The notes: generated by a model not told the origin, from the letters alone. DNA of 64,000 nt from Bifidobacterium sp. ESL0690 (GCF_029392315.1 NZ_CP113939.1:1178001-1242000), one strand, 5' to 3'; positions 26,835 through 36,575 are shown, counted from the stretch's first letter. Translations and numbers: made by a program.

Positions 26835-27938
26835 TTAGCCATTGACGCGGTCAATGCCGGCCTGGGTGTCGGCGAGGACCGAATCCCAGGAGGCGATGAA
26901 CTTGGCAACGCCGTCGGCTTCGAGCTGATCGGTGACATCCTTGATGTTGATGCCGAGGGCAGCGAGCTTGTCCATCACGGCCTGGCTCTCCTCATAGGTG
27001 CCTTCGATGCTCGGCTTGCCGTCACCGTGATCGGCGAGGGCGTTGAGCGTCTTTTCCGGCATGGTGTTGACGACGTCAGGAGCGACGAGCTCGTCGACAT
27101 ACTTGCAGTCGGAGTAGGCGGCGTTCTTGGTGCCGGTGGAGGCCCACAGCGGACGCTGTGCCTTCGCGCCCTTGGCTGCAAGCGCAGGCCAGCGAGGATC
27201 GTTGGCGAACTTCTCTTGCCACATCTTGTAGGCGAGGCGGGCATTGGCCACAGCGGCCTTGCCTTCCAGAGCCTTGGCCTCAGGCGAGCCGTTGGCTTCG
27301 AGCAGCTTGTCCACGGCGGTGTCGACGCGGGAGACGAAGAACGAGCCGACGGAAGCCATCTTGCTCAGGTCGTGGCCGTTCTTGGCAGCCTGTTCCATAC
27401 CGGCGATGAAAGCGTCCATCACCTGGTTGTAGCGCTCGAGCGAGAAGATCAGCGTCACGTTGACGGAGATGCCCTTGGCGAGTGTGGCGGTGATGGCCGG
27501 CAGGCCTTCGAGGGTTGCCGGGATCTTGATCAGAGCGTTCGGACGATCGACCATCTTCCAAAGCAGTTCGGCCTGCTTCTCAGTGTTCTCGGTGTCGTGC
27601 GCCAGACGAGGATCGACCTCGATGGAGACGCGGCCGTCAACGTAATCGGTCTTCTCGGCGACTTCGCGGAAGATGTCGGTGGCGTTGCGCACGTCGGTGG
27701 TGGTCAGCTCGCGCACGGCGTCCTCGACGTTGATCTTGCCGAGTTCCTTGAGTTGTTCGTCGTAAGGTCCGACCTGAGCCAGAGCCTTCTGGAAGATGGA
27801 CGGGTTGGTGGTCACACCGACGACGTTCTTGGTCTTGATGAGTTCCTGCAGATTGCCGGAGGTGATGCGGGTGCGATCAAGGTCGTCGAGCCAGATTGAA
27901 ACGCCGGAATCACTGGTGCGTTGTGTTGCTTCTGTCAT
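26835..27938 (-). CDS. tal: transaldolase
   Basis: Transfers a dihydroxyacetone unit between sugar phosphates; with transketolase it forms the rearrangement part of the bifid shunt. 367 residues, the long actinobacterial/cyanobacterial type. Marks are SIWLDDLDR at the start, [13 protein letters not shown], the Schiff-base Lys in [14 protein letters not shown] near 140, and a late [12 protein letters not shown] segment. AAGGAG precedes the ATG. It lies downstream of tkt on the same strand, separated by a 123-base spacer with a large hairpin. Confidence 0.97.
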   Translation of the reverse strand: MTEATQRTSDSGVSIWLDDLDRTRITSGNLQELIKTKNVVGVTTNPSIFQKALAQVGPYDEQLKELGKINVEDAVRELTTTDVRNATDIFREVAEKTDYVDGRVSIEVDPRLAHDTENTEKQAELLWKMVDRPNALIKIPATLEGLPAITATLAKGISVNVTLIFSLERYNQVMDAFIAGMEQAAKNGHDLSKMASVGSFFVSRVDTAVDKLLEANGSPEAKALEGKAAVANARLAYKMWQEKFANDPRWPALAAKGAKAQRPLWASTGTKNAAYSDCKYVDELVAPDVVNTMPEKTLNALADHGDGKPSIEGTYEESQAVMDKLAALGINIKDVTDQLEADGVAKFIASWDSVLADTQAGIDRVNG

Positions 27939-27987
27939 ATTGTTTTCTCCTTATTCCAATAACGGTATTGGAAAGTTTTGTTTTTTT

Positions 27988-28042
27988 AAGCGATGCGGCC
28001 ATTCACGGTTATTCGCACAATCGTTGAATAACCGCATCGCTT
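27988..28042 (-). repeat. hairpin in the tkt-tal intercistronic spacer
   Basis: AAGCGATGC/GCATCGCTT form an outer stem and GGTTATTC/GAATAACC an inner stem, with a 10-base bulge on one side that looks like an imperfect copy of the neighbouring bases. On the minus-strand transcript the hairpin is followed by a run of A, not U. It is therefore more likely an mRNA processing or stability element than a terminator. Confidence 0.6.
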
Positions 28043-28061
28043 ATAGTGTTGAGGCCAGGCT

Positions 28062-30161
28062 TCAGGCACGAGCCTCTTCGATGGAGGCTTCGGCTGCTTC
28101 GACCACGTGCTCGGCAGTGATGCCGAGGTCGATCATGTTCTGCGCGCCGTCGCCCTGCAGGCCGAAACGCTCGATGGAGATCGGCTTGCCGTAGCTGCCG
28201 AGGTACTTGTACCAAGGCTGGGCAACGCCGGCCTCGATGGAGACGCGGGCCTTAACGGACTTCGGAAGCACGGCTTCCTTGTAGTCGTCGTCCTGTTCCT
28301 CGAACCATTCCATGGAAGGCATGGAGACCACGCGGGCCTTGATGCCCTTGCTGGCAAGGGTCTTGGCGCCCTCGACGGCCCACTGGACTTCGGAACCGGT
28401 GGCCATGATGATGACATCAGGCTCGCCATCGGTGTCGACGAGGACGTAAGCGCCCTTGCGCACGCCGTCACGCGCCTTTTCGGCGGTTCCGGGGATCGTC
28501 GGCACACCCTGACGGGTGAGGATCATCGCGGTCGGCAGCGTGTTCTTCTTCTCGAAGAAGTAACGATAGGCCTCAGCGGTCTCGTACTCGTCGGCAGGGC
28601 GCACGACTTCCATATCAGGCATGGCGCGGAAGGCTGCGAGATGCTCGATCGGCTGGTGGGTCGGGCCGTCTTCACCGAGAGCCACGGAATCGTGGGTCCA
28701 GACGTAGAGGTTCGGAATCTTCATCAACGCGGCAAGACGCACGGCCGGACGCTCATAATCCGAGAACTGGAAGAACGTGCCGCCGAACGGACGAGTGTCG
28801 CTGCCCAGCAGGATGCCGTTGGTGATGGCGCCCATGGCGAACTCGCGAACGCCGAAGTGCAGCTGACGGCCATACTTGTTGGCTTCGGGCCAGGTGCGGG
28901 TCTCATCGGCCTTGGGGCCGAAAGTCTCGGCGCCGTCGATGTCGGTCTTGTTGGAACCTGCGAGATCGGCCGAGCCGCCCCACAGTTCCGGCATGACCTT
29001 GGCGATCGCGTTGATGACCTGACCGGAGGACTTACGGGTGGCGTTCTTGTCGCCGGCGGCGAAGCTCTTCTCAAGCTCGTCGATGGCCTCGTCGAAGCCC
29101 TCGGGGAGCTTCTTGGCCTTGATGCGGTCATAGAGCTTGGACTGCTCGGGGTTGGCCTTGCGCCAAGCGGCGAGCTTCTCGTCCCATTCCTTGTGAGCTT
29201 CGAGGCCACGGTCGGCGACCTTGCGGGCATGGGCAAGAGCCTCTTCGTCGACGGGGAAGTCGACGTCGGGATCGAAGCCGAGGACCTTCTTCAGGCCGGC
29301 GACGGCTTCCGGACCCAGCTTGGAGCCGTGGGCGGATTCGTTGTTGGTCTTGCCCGGGGTCGGCCAAGCCATCAGGGTGTCGACCTTGATGAACTTCGGA
29401 CGATCGGTGACCTGTTCGGCCTTGTCGAGCGCCGCGGCGAGGGCTGCGGTGTCTTCCTTGTAGGAGCCATCGGGCTGGACGAAGCTGACTTCGTCGGTGT
29501 ACCAGCCGTAGGCCTCATAACGCTTGAGGATGTCCTCGGAGAAGGTGAGCTTGGTGTCGCCTTCGATCTGGATGTGGTTGGCGTCGAAGATCACGGTCAA
29601 GTTGCCGAGACGTTCGTTGCCGGCGAGTGAGGAAGCCTCCGAAGAGACGCCTTCCTCAACGTCGCCTTCACCGCAGATGACCCAGACCTTGTGGTCGAAG
29701 GGCGAAGTGCCTTCCGGTGCGTTCGGGTCGAGCAGACCGCGTTCGAAACGCTGGCCGTAGGCGAAGCCGACGGCCGAGGCGAGACCTTGGCCGAGTGGGC
29801 CGGTGGTCATTTCCAGTCCTGGTGTCAGGCCGACCTCAGGATGGCCCGGAGTGCGCGTGTCGGCGCCGCCGCGGAAGTACTTGAGATCATCGATGGTCAA
29901 GCCATAACCGGAGAAGTAGAGCTGGACGTACTGCGTCAACGAGGCATGTCCGCCGGAGAGGATGAAACGGTCGCGACCGTCCCAGTGGGGGTCGTTGGGA
30001 TCGTGCTTGATGTAATGCTGATAAAGCGTATAGGCGATTGGAGCCAGGGAAATGGGGGAGCCCGGGTGGCCGCTGCCAGCCCGCTCAACCGCGTCCGCGG
30101 AGAGCACCTTCGCCATCTTGACGGCGCGCTCGTCCAAATCCGACCAAGTGAAATCGGTCAT
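28062..30161 (-). CDS. tkt: transketolase
   Basis: Thiamine-diphosphate enzyme moving two-carbon units in the pentose phosphate and bifid pathways, 699 residues. Visible are the N-terminal GSGHPGSP, the ThDP-binding CGEGDVEEGVSSEAS with metal ligands (GDG-type motif near 155), the central THDSVALGEDGPTHQPIEHL with the cofactor-activating Glu region, and a C-terminal regulatory domain. The first 14 residues of the longer frame are not conserved; ATG 30161 follows GGAAGGAAAG. A LacI-like operator (30305-30318) lies upstream. Confidence 0.98.
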   Translation of the reverse strand: MTDFTWSDLDERAVKMAKVLSADAVERAGSGHPGSPISLAPIAYTLYQHYIKHDPNDPHWDGRDRFILSGGHASLTQYVQLYFSGYGLTIDDLKYFRGGADTRTPGHPEVGLTPGLEMTTGPLGQGLASAVGFAYGQRFERGLLDPNAPEGTSPFDHKVWVICGEGDVEEGVSSEASSLAGNERLGNLTVIFDANHIQIEGDTKLTFSEDILKRYEAYGWYTDEVSFVQPDGSYKEDTAALAAALDKAEQVTDRPKFIKVDTLMAWPTPGKTNNESAHGSKLGPEAVAGLKKVLGFDPDVDFPVDEEALAHARKVADRGLEAHKEWDEKLAAWRKANPEQSKLYDRIKAKKLPEGFDEAIDELEKSFAAGDKNATRKSSGQVINAIAKVMPELWGGSADLAGSNKTDIDGAETFGPKADETRTWPEANKYGRQLHFGVREFAMGAITNGILLGSDTRPFGGTFFQFSDYERPAVRLAALMKIPNLYVWTHDSVALGEDGPTHQPIEHLAAFRAMPDMEVVRPADEYETAEAYRYFFEKKNTLPTAMILTRQGVPTIPGTAEKARDGVRKGAYVLVDTDGEPDVIIMATGSEVQWAVEGAKTLASKGIKARVVSMPSMEWFEEQDDDYKEAVLPKSVKARVSIEAGVAQPWYKYLGSYGKPISIERFGLQGDGAQNMIDLGITAEHVVEAAEASIEEARA

Positions 30162-30304
30162 AGGTTTATACTTTCCTTCCAATATTCCGGATGCCGCAAA
30201 CACGGCTTATTCCGCGCCGCAGAGCACCCTCACATTGCACTTTCATGCTAACTTTAAGAGCCGACGAAAAGTGAGGTTTTGAACACGTTTGGTATGTTTT
30301 GTTA

Positions 30305-30318
30305 TGTTAACGCTCACG
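30305..30318 (-). promoter_or_regulatory. LacI-type operator candidate upstream of tkt
   Basis: TGTTAACGCTCACG resembles the operator upstream of pgk (TGTGAGCGTTCACA); both fit TGTKARCGYTCACR. It lies 144 bases upstream of the tkt ATG and 47 bases before the CIRCE element of the divergent hrcA unit. Confidence 0.4.
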
Positions 30319-30364
30319 TCAGCAAAGCCCTTGAAAATGCGGGAATCCCCTGAGAGTGGAACAA

Positions 30365-30391
30365 TTAGCACTCTCGGTCCAAGAGTGCTAA
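30365..30391 (+). promoter_or_regulatory. CIRCE operator of hrcA
   Basis: TTAGCACTC-N9-GAGTGCTAA is an exact CIRCE inverted repeat, the binding site of HrcA. A TATACT -10 box follows near 30399. HrcA therefore represses its own operon until heat stress. Confidence 0.97.
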
Positions 30392-30447
30392 TACTTTGGT
30401 ATACTCATTAGTAATTGGGTGTTGAAATGACCATGGAAGGAGGACCG

Positions 30448-31548
30448 ATGACACAGTCAAGACGCATGCTGGTGCTGAGGGCCGTGGTCGAGGATTATAT
30501 CCGTTCACAGGAGCCTGTCGGTTCGACGGCTTTGACACGGGCGCACAACTTGGGGGTAAGTTCGGCGACCATCCGCAACGATATGTCGGCTTTGGAGGAA
30601 GAGGGATATCTGATTCAGCCGCATACTTCGGCCGGGCGTATCCCGACGGAACGCGGCTACCGTTATTTCGTCGACCGTCTCGCCTCGGTCGTTCCGCTTT
30701 CTGAAGCGCAACGCAGGGGAATTACCACGTTTTTGTCGGGTTCGGTAAGTTTGCCGGATACCTTGCAGCGTGCCGCTCGGCTTCTGGCCAATATTACGGG
30801 CCAGGTTGCAGTGGTCTCTTCTCCGGCGCTTTCGAAATCAAAATTGCGCCATATCGAGATCGTCCCGTTGAACGCGGTTACCATGCTGGCCGTCATCATC
30901 ACCGATTCGGGTTCGGTGGCCCAGCACACCTTTACCTTGAGGCAGCTGCCGGATGCGATTGCTCTGAACAGATTCTCCGAGCTTGTCAATGCGCAATGCA
31001 TGGATATGCCGCTGGTACAGGCGGCGCGTCGTATCCGTATCATTATCAAAGCTCCCGAATACAGCTCGGTGCGCCCACTCGGGGAGAGCCTGGCCAAGAC
31101 GGTTGAAACAATGGCCCACGACGAGGGCACCGGCCAGATGTATATGGCCGGAACCTCCCAACTCGCCCATAAGCAGCCTCGTGTCGAGCTCGCGCCGCTG
31201 TTCGACGCGCTTGAGGAACAGGTCGTCATCATGCGTCTGATGAGCGATCTGAGCGAGGAAAACGAGGACGTCGGCGTCGCCATCGGCTCCGAAACGAGGA
31301 CGCCGGGTCTTATCCATGCTTCTGTGGTCTCTTCCGGCTATGGACGTAGCGAAACCGATGGGCAAAATGACGCGGATAATACCGATAGTCGCCAAAGCAA
31401 GGATGAAACCGCACAATCCGGTTCGCATCCCGTCGCCTTCGTCGGTTCCATCGGCCCCACACACATGGATTACGAGACGACCATCACCGCGGTGCGAGCC
31501 GTCGCCAGATATCTGACGGACCTGATAGCCAGTGACGAGGCGGCCTAG
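30448..31548 (+). CDS. hrcA: heat-inducible transcription repressor HrcA
   Basis: Repressor of the CIRCE regulon, 366 residues. The N-terminal winged HTH (SRRMLVLRAVVEDYIRSQEPVGSTAL...VSSATIRNDMSALEEEGYLIQPHTSAGRIPTERGYRYFVD) is highly conserved, and the C-terminus has VAFVGSIGPTHMDYETTITAVRAVARYL. A polar segment around residues 295-335 is longer than usual. ATG 30448 follows AAGGAGG; in-frame ATGs at 30415 and 30427 are less likely. It is preceded by CIRCE and followed after 77 bases by dnaJ2. Confidence 0.97.
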   Translation: MTQSRRMLVLRAVVEDYIRSQEPVGSTALTRAHNLGVSSATIRNDMSALEEEGYLIQPHTSAGRIPTERGYRYFVDRLASVVPLSEAQRRGITTFLSGSVSLPDTLQRAARLLANITGQVAVVSSPALSKSKLRHIEIVPLNAVTMLAVIITDSGSVAQHTFTLRQLPDAIALNRFSELVNAQCMDMPLVQAARRIRIIIKAPEYSSVRPLGESLAKTVETMAHDEGTGQMYMAGTSQLAHKQPRVELAPLFDALEEQVVIMRLMSDLSEENEDVGVAIGSETRTPGLIHASVVSSGYGRSETDGQNDADNTDSRQSKDETAQSGSHPVAFVGSIGPTHMDYETTITAVRAVARYLTDLIASDEAA

Positions 31549-31625
31549 TATTCCAAGGCTTATGAAACAATAACTGGCAGAACGTAACATAAACGTATTC
31601 GAGAAAATATATTCGAGGAATTTCA

Positions 31626-32771
31626 GTGGCAGAAACAGATTATTACGAAGTCTTAGGCATCGAGCGGAGCGCAAGCGACGAGGAAATCAAAAAGGCTTAC
31701 CGCAAGATGAGCCGCAAATACCATCCGGACATCGCCGGCCCGCAGTTTGAGGACAAGTTCAAGGAAGTCAACAACGCCTACGAGGTGCTTTCCGACCCGG
31801 ACAAGCGTCGTATGTATGATTCCGGCATCGACCCCAACGATCCGAACGCAGGTTCCGGGTTCGCCTCTGCCGGTTTCGGCGATATGGGCGACATCTTCGG
31901 CCAGTTCTTCGGCAACGCCTTCGGTGGCGGCGGACAAGGCCCGATTTCTCGCACCCAGCCTGGCCGTGACGCGCTTTCCAGCACGTCCATCAGCTTGAAG
32001 ACAGCGGTATTCGGCGGAACCGCGCACGTCAAGATCAATACGTTCGGACTGTGCCCGAAATGTGGCGGACAGGGTACGGCGAACGGCGAGAAGCCCGTGA
32101 CCTGCCCGGACTGCAACGGCCAAGGGTCGCGTCAGCAAGTCCGTCGCACGATGCTCGGCCAGATGATGACGACCGTGCAGTGCGAGCGCTGCGAAGGCCA
32201 CGGCACCATCATTGAGCATCCGTGCCCGACATGCCTTGGTCATGGACGTATCCGCACTTCTCGCGATGTCGGCGTCACTGTGCCCGCTGGCATTGAAGAC
32301 AACACCCGTCTGCGCCTGGCCAACCAGGGCGAGGTTGGTGAAGGTGGCGGCGCTGCCGGAGACCTTTATATTGATATTCGGATCAAGCCCGACAAACAGT
32401 TCACGCGCGAAGGCGACGATCTGCATTGCTGGATTCAGATTCCGATGACCTGGGCCGTGTTGGGTCACGACCTCGATATCGATACCTTCGACGGCAAGCA
32501 GACCATCAGCATCCCCGAAGGTTGCCAGCCCGAAGAAACCGTGTCGATCAAGAGCATCGGTGTGGCGAAGATTCGCAAGCCTGAAGAACGCGGCGACCTG
32601 ATCGCGCACGTCAGCGTGCACATTCCCACCAAGCTCGACGAGGCGGAGAAGAACCTTATCGAGCAATTCGCGCAGAGCCATGACGCGAATGCCGGTAAGG
32701 TCAATCAAAGCGCGAGGCCTGCCACCAACAGGAAGGGCTTCTTCGACAAAATCAAAGACGCGTTGCACTAA
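31626..32771 (+). CDS. dnaJ2: molecular chaperone DnaJ (second-type DnaJ of actinobacterial hrcA operons)
   Basis: Hsp40 co-chaperone for DnaK, 381 residues. The J domain ([34 protein letters not shown]) carries HPD; a Gly/Phe-rich linker follows. The zinc domain has four CxxCxGxG repeats ([32 protein letters not shown]), then the client-binding C-terminal domains. GTG start. Co-regulated with hrcA through CIRCE. A terminator follows. Confidence 0.97.
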   Translation: MAETDYYEVLGIERSASDEEIKKAYRKMSRKYHPDIAGPQFEDKFKEVNNAYEVLSDPDKRRMYDSGIDPNDPNAGSGFASAGFGDMGDIFGQFFGNAFGGGGQGPISRTQPGRDALSSTSISLKTAVFGGTAHVKINTFGLCPKCGGQGTANGEKPVTCPDCNGQGSRQQVRRTMLGQMMTTVQCERCEGHGTIIEHPCPTCLGHGRIRTSRDVGVTVPAGIEDNTRLRLANQGEVGEGGGAAGDLYIDIRIKPDKQFTREGDDLHCWIQIPMTWAVLGHDLDIDTFDGKQTISIPEGCQPEETVSIKSIGVAKIRKPEERGDLIAHVSVHIPTKLDEAEKNLIEQFAQSHDANAGKVNQSARPATNRKGFFDKIKDALH

Positions 32772-32835
32772 AACTTCAACAACTTAAGATCAACCCGTGG
32801 AAGTGTTCTGGGTAGAACAATAGGGCAAGGACTTC

Positions 32836-32877
32836 AAAATCGCCTTCGTACAAAGTTTTGGACGAAGGCGATTTTTG
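32836..32877 (+). terminator. rho-independent terminator after dnaJ2
   Basis: AAAATCGCCTTCGT and ACGAAGGCGATTTT pair over 14 bp around a 13-base loop, ending in T5. It ends 39 bases before the convergent fructosamine-kinase stop; the A/T flanks make it usable from both sides. Confidence 0.93.
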
Positions 32878-32915
32878 TTTGAGAATTTAGAGTTTAGAAC
32901 TTTGAAGCGTTGTCT

Positions 32916-33707
32916 TTAGGAAAGCAGCGAACGGCACATCGCGCGGTATTCGCTCACATAGCCGCCGCCGAAGAACACGCAGTGCCCGGCAATAGGGTAA
33001 AGCTGCCAGATAGTGATTCTGTCAGGGAATCCCTTCTTCAAAGGATGCGCCGATTCGTAGCCGTCGATGATTTCGTCTAGGAACGGCATACCGAACAGAT
33101 TGAGCATGGCGAGATCTTCCTCGCGGTGACCGCCGTGCGCGGCAGGGTCGATGAGTACGGCCTCAGCCTGACCGGAATCGTCGGTCCACATCACATTGCC
33201 GCTCCATAGGTCGCCATGCACGCGGGCCGGCTTGTCCTGTGCGGCCGGGCCGAGCAGATCCGGCAAGGCGTCGATGACTTCCTGCGTCATCTCAAGATCG
33301 TTGTCGTTCAGCTCACCGCGTTTGATACCGAGCTTGACCATAGGCAACAGACGCCCTTCGCCGAGATAATCCACGGGGTTCGTCCACTTGCCCGTATCCA
33401 TCGGCACCGGGTCCTGCAATGGCCCGAAATAGCAGGTCCCGTCGTAACCGGCCGGAGCCGAACCGAAATAATCGGCTCCTGCGTCGTGCATATGTGCCAG
33501 CGCTGCGCCGAAATCGTGCGCTGCCTTGGGGGTCGGGGAGCAGGAGGTCACCCGTTCGATGTCAAGCCAGCCGTCACCCCAGCCATAGACGTCGACCACG
33601 CGCGGCCCGCCTTGCGATTGCGCCTCGCCCAGCCATTTGAGCCCTTTGCCCTCGCACTCGAAGAATCCTTTTGGCGCGAACGCCCTGCTTTTACGATATT
33701 TTGCCAT
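32916..33707 (-). CDS. fructosamine kinase family protein
   Basis: Predicted cytosolic kinase of the fructosamine/ketosamine-3-kinase family (protein-kinase-like fold), which phosphorylates sugar adducts on amines so they can be removed. 263 residues. The catalytic loop is VHGDLWSGNVMW and the metal-binding segment LIDPAAHGGHREEDLAMLNLFG; a GFFECEGKGLKWL lysine region lies near the start. The ATG follows GAAGGG. Convergent with dnaJ2 and divergent from uppP. The natural substrate is not known. Confidence 0.93.
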   Translation of the reverse strand: MAKYRKSRAFAPKGFFECEGKGLKWLGEAQSQGGPRVVDVYGWGDGWLDIERVTSCSPTPKAAHDFGAALAHMHDAGADYFGSAPAGYDGTCYFGPLQDPVPMDTGKWTNPVDYLGEGRLLPMVKLGIKRGELNDNDLEMTQEVIDALPDLLGPAAQDKPARVHGDLWSGNVMWTDDSGQAEAVLIDPAAHGGHREEDLAMLNLFGMPFLDEIIDGYESAHPLKKGFPDRITIWQLYPIAGHCVFFGGGYVSEYRAMCRSLLS

Positions 33708-33973
33708 GATGTCACCCTTCGTTTGCTTCCTACAGCTATCGAGGAATCATACAAGTTATTGACCTGTAGATTATCGGCTTGCTGCTCGGCGGGCCTCGGC
33801 CTACCCGCTTCAATTGTGTGAGCGATGTGCGACAATCGGAGGTCGTAACACACGAAGTTCCGGGATATTGGGTAGGCTGAACACGTTAGACACGAACCCC
33901 AGCCGGTTATTTGATTCTCCAGGCTTACAAAAGCAAGACGATTTCATGGCGGGGATACGCATAAAGAGGGATT

Positions 33974-34888
33974 ATGAATTTCTTCCAAGCCATTGTTTTG
34001 GGGCTGGTCCAGGCGCTCACCGAATATCTTCCGGTGTCATCAAGCGCCCATATCCGCATTGTCGGCGAGCTGATGCTGCATTCCGACCCGGGAGCGGCGT
34101 TCACGGCCATCATCCAGCTTGGCACCGAACTGGCGGTCATCCTCTATTTCCGCCATGATATCGTCAATATTCTTTCGCACTGGTTCGGCTGCCTTTTCGG
34201 GCATAATGGCCAGGATTGGAAATCCCGTCTCGGCAAAGGCGACCGCGACGCCACGTTCGGCTGGTACATCATCATCGGCACCATGCCCATCCTTATCGCG
34301 GGCTTGCTTTTCCAGAAAACCATCGAGACCACGTTGCGCAACCTGTGGATCACCGTCACCGTGCTGTTGCTTTTCGGTATCCTCCTTTGGTTCGTCGACG
34401 CGGAATTCCCCGAACGTAAGACCGTTCGTGAAATGAACTGGAAAGAAGCACTGCTTTTCGGCGTCGGCCAGATGCTGGCGCTGATTCCTGGCGTCTCCCG
34501 TTCCGGCGGTACCATTACCGTCGGCCGTGCAATGGGCTATACGCGTGAGGACGCGGTGCGGGTGAGCTTCATCATGGCCATTCCGGCCGTCTTTGGCTCA
34601 GGCATTCTGGAAGCCGTCAAAGCCGTCGGGGATTACCAAAGCGAGCCGAATTTCCCTGGCTGGGGCGCGACCTTGGCTGCGACGGTCGTCAGCTTCTTTG
34701 TCGGTTATATCGTCATCATCGCGTTCCTGAAATTCGTGTCGACGTTCTCCTACAAGGCGTTCGCAATCTACCGTATCGTCATCGCCGTCATCGTCGCGAT
34801 TCTCTTGATCGCCGGCGTGCTTCAGGCTTCACCGGCCGCCGCGCAGGCCGTTTCTTCCATGATTCAACCGATTACAGCGATAATTTGA
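33974..34888 (+). CDS. uppP: undecaprenyl-diphosphatase
   Basis: Membrane enzyme (UppP/BacA) that recycles the lipid carrier for cell-wall synthesis and confers basal bacitracin tolerance; 304 residues with about eight membrane segments. The two signature motifs are clear: LGLVQALTEYLPVSSSAHI near the start and PGVSRSGGTITVGRAMGYTREDA near residue 175. GAGGG lies 3-7 bases before the ATG. A strong terminator follows at 34964. Confidence 0.97.
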   Translation: MNFFQAIVLGLVQALTEYLPVSSSAHIRIVGELMLHSDPGAAFTAIIQLGTELAVILYFRHDIVNILSHWFGCLFGHNGQDWKSRLGKGDRDATFGWYIIIGTMPILIAGLLFQKTIETTLRNLWITVTVLLLFGILLWFVDAEFPERKTVREMNWKEALLFGVGQMLALIPGVSRSGGTITVGRAMGYTREDAVRVSFIMAIPAVFGSGILEAVKAVGDYQSEPNFPGWGATLAATVVSFFVGYIVIIAFLKFVSTFSYKAFAIYRIVIAVIVAILLIAGVLQASPAAAQAVSSMIQPITAII

Positions 34889-34963
34889 TGTTATCTTGGT
34901 TTGTCTGATATTGCTTGATGTATTTGCTTGATATCGTTTGATATGAGTGCAATATCAACGAGC

Positions 34964-34999
34964 AAAATGCCTGCCGAATATACAACGGCAGGCATTTTT
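34964..34999 (+). terminator. rho-independent terminator after uppP
   Basis: AAAATGCCTGCCG pairs with CGGCAGGCATTTT across a 9-base loop and ends in T5. It lies between uppP and the convergent PAC2 gene. Confidence 0.93.
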
Positions 35000-35047
35000 G
35001 ATATGAATTATTAGGCTTTGATTTACTCAGATATGCACTCGGCCGAT

Positions 35048-35926
35048 TCAGTCTTCGATATGTGAAAGGAATTCTTCGGCTTCCTGTGCAATCTGGTCTC
35101 CTTGAGGCACGGTTCCGCCACTCAACTTGTCAAGCTGCTGGTCGAGATCGTATTTGTCCTCAAGATGACGGATATAAAGTTTCAGGTCGTCGTTGCAGTT
35201 GGCGAGCACATCGGCTTGTGCTTTCCACATCACCGATTGCTTCGGCAGGGTTCCGACGTTGAGCTGGACGCCGAGCATCTGCGAAAGGCGCTGCAAGATC
35301 TGCAAGGTGCCCTGCGGGCATTCGTCACCGGCCAGGTATTGGGGCACGGAGACCCACATCGAGTTCGTGTCGAACCCTTCCTGCTCGGCGAGCATATCGA
35401 GCACGGTGGGAATGCCGACCGGCCCGTCGTAAGGGTTGCTGCCTTTCTCGCGGTTTTCCGAGTCTTTGACGGCGCCGCCGCGGATGCTTGATTCGCTGCG
35501 TCGCAACGCGGATTCCTCGACGGGCAGCGGCCGGGTGTGCGGGCAGTCGGCGAACATTGATCCCAAGGTTACGATTTCGCTGATATCCAGCTCGTCGGCG
35601 ATACGCAGCGAGTTGCGGCAGTAATCGATCCAGCGGTAATTGGGTTCGGGTGCGATCTGGGCGTAGATGTGGGTTCCGGGCGCAACCGTGATCTCATAAA
35701 AGGTCGTTTGCGGCCAGATGATGCGTGCCTGGCCGGTGACATGGCAGATCATGGGGCGTGCGGATTGCAGGTCGTAATAGCTGTCGGTGCGAATGTGCCG
35801 GATTTCCCGGGACTCGTAGGAAGCCACCAGATGACGAATCACGTTTGTGGCCGCCTGGCTGGCATCGTTCCAGCCTTCGAAAGCGCAAACCATGATAGGC
35901 TTCGTTGTTTTCGCATCTGTAGTCAT
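35048..35926 (-). CDS. PAC2 family protein
   Basis: 292 residues with the PAC2 fold shared with archaeal/eukaryotic proteasome-assembly chaperones. The opening CAFEGWNDASQAATNVIRHLV and the central VGIPTVLDMLAEQEGF stretch match actinobacterial members; the C-terminus is acidic. The biochemical role in bacteria is not established. Its promoter region faces the tRNA cluster. Confidence 0.9.
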   Translation of the reverse strand: MTTDAKTTKPIMVCAFEGWNDASQAATNVIRHLVASYESREIRHIRTDSYYDLQSARPMICHVTGQARIIWPQTTFYEITVAPGTHIYAQIAPEPNYRWIDYCRNSLRIADELDISEIVTLGSMFADCPHTRPLPVEESALRRSESSIRGGAVKDSENREKGSNPYDGPVGIPTVLDMLAEQEGFDTNSMWVSVPQYLAGDECPQGTLQILQRLSQMLGVQLNVGTLPKQSVMWKAQADVLANCNDDLKLYIRHLEDKYDLDQQLDKLSGGTVPQGDQIAQEAEEFLSHIED

Positions 35927-36086
35927 GAGTCCTAATGTAGCTGCTGGAAACCTTGAAATTTGAGGGCTTATGCCATCGGTGAATGAGTTTCATCTACGGG
36001 AGTAGAAACCGCCGCTCTGTTAAATCCTGTGGTATTGCCTAATTAGGTGGGAAATATATTGGTATTCCGCGGCGACACGCAGCCAT

Positions 36087-36115
36087 TTGTCAAATCGGGC
36101 AAAAGCATATATAGT
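36087..36115 (+). promoter_or_regulatory. promoter of the tRNA cluster
   Basis: TTGTCA (36087-36092), a 17-base spacer and TATAGT (36110-36115), about 55 bases before tRNA-Gly. A good match to the sigma70 consensus, as expected for a stable-RNA unit. Confidence 0.7.
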
Positions 36116-36170
36116 TATCTCTCGTGCTTCGGTGAAGGAATTCACAACGAATGAATTCATTGAAAGCTTT

Positions 36171-36243
36171 GCGGACATAGCTTAGTTGGTAAAGCGCGAC
36201 CTTGCCAAGGTCGAGAGCGCGGGTCCGAGTCCCGTTGTCCGCT
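36171..36243 (+). tRNA. tRNA-Gly (anticodon GCC), copy 1
   Basis: Complete cloverleaf: acceptor GCGGACA/TGTCCGC, anticodon stem CGACC/GGTCG with loop TTGCCAA, T arm GCGGGTCCGAGTCCCGT. No encoded CCA. First of a cluster Gly-Cys-Val-Val. An identical gene lies at 38856. Confidence 0.97.
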
Positions 36244-36273
36244 CTAGGTCCGAGGAGTTGTACACGACCTTAC

Positions 36274-36344
36274 GGTGGGTTAGCCAATCGGTTAGGCAGC
36301 GGCCTGCAAAGCCGTATAGACGAGTTCGACTCTCGTACCCACCT
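36274..36344 (+). tRNA. tRNA-Cys (anticodon GCA)
   Basis: Acceptor GGTGGGT/ACCCACC, anticodon loop CTGCAAA, T arm with GTTCGAC. Follows tRNA-Gly by 30 bases, so probably part of the same precursor. Confidence 0.96.
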
Positions 36345-36380
36345 CGGAAGATGGATGTAAGTCCTGAATCCAAACAACCT

Positions 36381-36453
36381 GGGCGGTTGGCGCAGAGGCT
36401 AGCGCACTTCCCTGACACGGAAGGGGTCACAAGTTCGAATCTTGTATCGCCCA
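36381..36453 (+). tRNA. tRNA-Val (anticodon GAC)
   Basis: Acceptor GGGCGGT/ATCGCCC, anticodon stem CTTCC/GGAAG with loop CTGACAC. Followed at once by a short terminator hairpin. Confidence 0.96.
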
Positions 36454-36459
36454 CGAAAG

Positions 36460-36480
36460 CCGGAGGAAACTCCGGTTTTT
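36460..36480 (+). terminator. terminator after tRNA-Val(GAC)
   Basis: CCGGAG-GAAA-CTCCGG, a 6-bp stem with a stable GAAA tetraloop, followed by T5. It ends the Gly-Cys-Val unit; the next tRNA-Val either has its own promoter or depends on read-through. Confidence 0.88.
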
Positions 36481-36502
36481 CTTTCATAATTGAATGCCAA
36501 TC

Positions 36503-36575
36503 GGGTGATTAGCGCAGCGGTTAGCGCACTTCCCTCACACGGAAGGGGTCGCTGGTTCGATTCCAGCATCACCCA
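36503..36575 (+). tRNA. tRNA-Val (anticodon CAC)
   Basis: Acceptor GGGTGAT/ATCACCC, anticodon stem CTTCC/GGAAG with loop CTCACAC. Anticodon arm nearly identical to the GAC gene upstream, consistent with an old tandem duplication. No clear terminator hairpin follows. Confidence 0.96.

Noticed and set aside
27988..28042. Rho-independent terminator between tkt and tal
   Set aside because: On the transcribed strand the stem is followed by A's, not U's.
28107..29630. 507-residue plus-strand frame opposite tkt
   Set aside because: Antisense shadow of a high-GC conserved gene; the protein has no recognisable domain and tkt on the other strand is certain.
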